Below, piece by piece: positions 63,867 to 64,000 of a stretch of DNA of 64,000 bases (the first letter of the stretch is position 1; the number at the start of each line of letters is the position of its first letter). Below the pieces are notes generated by a model. That model was not told the origin of the DNA, did not search any database, and saw only the letters and a list, made by a program, of their open reading frames with translations. Origin of the DNA: Hyphomonadaceae bacterium BL14 (lineage in GTDB: Bacteria > Pseudomonadota > Alphaproteobacteria > Caulobacterales > Maricaulaceae); NCBI GenBank assembly GCA_027627705.1, contig CP091242.1, forward strand, positions 422,076 through 486,075, written 5' to 3'. The translations under genes and the position numbers were made by a program.

Positions 63867-64000
63867 CGGCGTCCGGGCATGCCCCGGCCGTGGTTTTCGT
63901 ATGCGCACGCAATGCCGTGCGCTCGCCCATGGCCGAGACATTCTGGCGCCGGCGATTCGGGGCCGACGCGCCGGCGGGCTCGTGCGGTGTGGAACCGGCG
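63863..64000 (+). CDS. Low-molecular-weight phosphatase family protein (3' end outside window)
   Basis: The first 46 residues of a protein with the phosphatase loop CARNAVRSPMAE (C-x5-R-S, Cys14, Arg20), as in low-molecular-weight tyrosine phosphatases and ArsC-like reductases. The start is GTG at 63863, overlapping the UPF0262 stop (GTGA). In alphaproteobacteria this gene usually follows UPF0262 and precedes infA. Whether it is a phosphatase or an arsenate reductase cannot be told from this part. Confidence 0.88.
   Translation, partial: MTASGHAPAVVFVCARNAVRSPMAETFWRRRFGADAPAGSCGVEPA

Overview
The window is a GC-rich, gene-dense piece of an alphaproteobacterial chromosome. Gene content and order point to the Caulobacterales/Maricaulales side of the class (Maricaulis, Oceanicaulis or Glycocaulis-like). 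Reasons: a CcrM-type GANTC methyltransferase downstream of rnhB with a CtrA-like box and GANTC sites in its leader; a separate F0 operon carrying both b and b' subunits; a bactofilin/M23 peptidase pair; an Oar-like TonB receptor; RNase E with a C-terminal GWW tail; and alphaproteobacterial small families (NDUFA12, DUF2155, DUF2948, UPF0262). The assignment is inferred from protein family resemblance; no search was run. I see no insertion sequence, integrase, prophage block or CRISPR array, and the window reads as core chromosome.

Layout. 1-4.9 kb: end of a TonB receptor gene, agmatine deiminase and a serine hydrolase. 5-7.6 kb (minus): F0 operon atpI-atpB-atpE-atpF2-atpF with a recognisable promoter and an intercistronic hairpin. 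7.7-12.5 kb (minus): dciA-dsbA-smc. 12.6-17 kb: mutY, a structured intergenic cloverleaf element, ccrM, rnhB and a radical SAM gene. 17.1-25.6 kb: two small glycosyltransferases flanking a dienelactone hydrolase, a family-4-like uracil-DNA glycosylase, ETF-ubiquinone oxidoreductase, and a TPR gene with ispE and a MraY/WecA-like transferase. 25.6-29.3 kb: nadABC. 29.3-31.8 kb: a large, apparently catalytically dead relative of the B12-dependent ribonucleotide reductase NrdJ. 32-35.8 kb: NDUFA12, DUF2155, then aroQ-accB-accC-aat on the minus strand. 35.9-38.4 kb: thiS, thiG, a GNAT enzyme and a DUF998 protein. 38.4-43.4 kb (minus): a DsbA-like lipoprotein, an M48 peptidase and rne.

43.9-51.5 kb: cell-wall genes amiC and mrcA, prfB with its programmed +1 frameshift, and a bactofilin/M23 operon with a long structured leader region. 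51.5-55.4 kb (minus): the two methylmalonyl-CoA mutase subunits. 55.6-61.2 kb: an orphan DUF2793 tail-fibre-like gene, an SLC13/TrkA-C transporter, a small membrane protein and a CapD/WbpM-type sugar dehydratase. 61.2-64 kb: tRNA-Thr(GGT) and the murA-DUF2948-UPF0262-phosphatase operon, cut by the window end.

Physiologically the genes support aerobic respiration (ATP synthase, complex I accessory subunit, ETF-QO), fatty-acid and propionate metabolism (AccBC, methylmalonyl-CoA mutase), de novo NAD and thiamine synthesis, envelope growth (MurA, PBP1A, AmiC, M23, bactofilin), and chromosome replication and cell-cycle control (DciA, SMC, CcrM). The most unusual item is the degenerate NrdJ paralogue. 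The most unusual non-coding items are the 100-bp cloverleaf between mutY and ccrM and the 650-bp hairpin- and G-run-rich gap upstream of the M23 gene.
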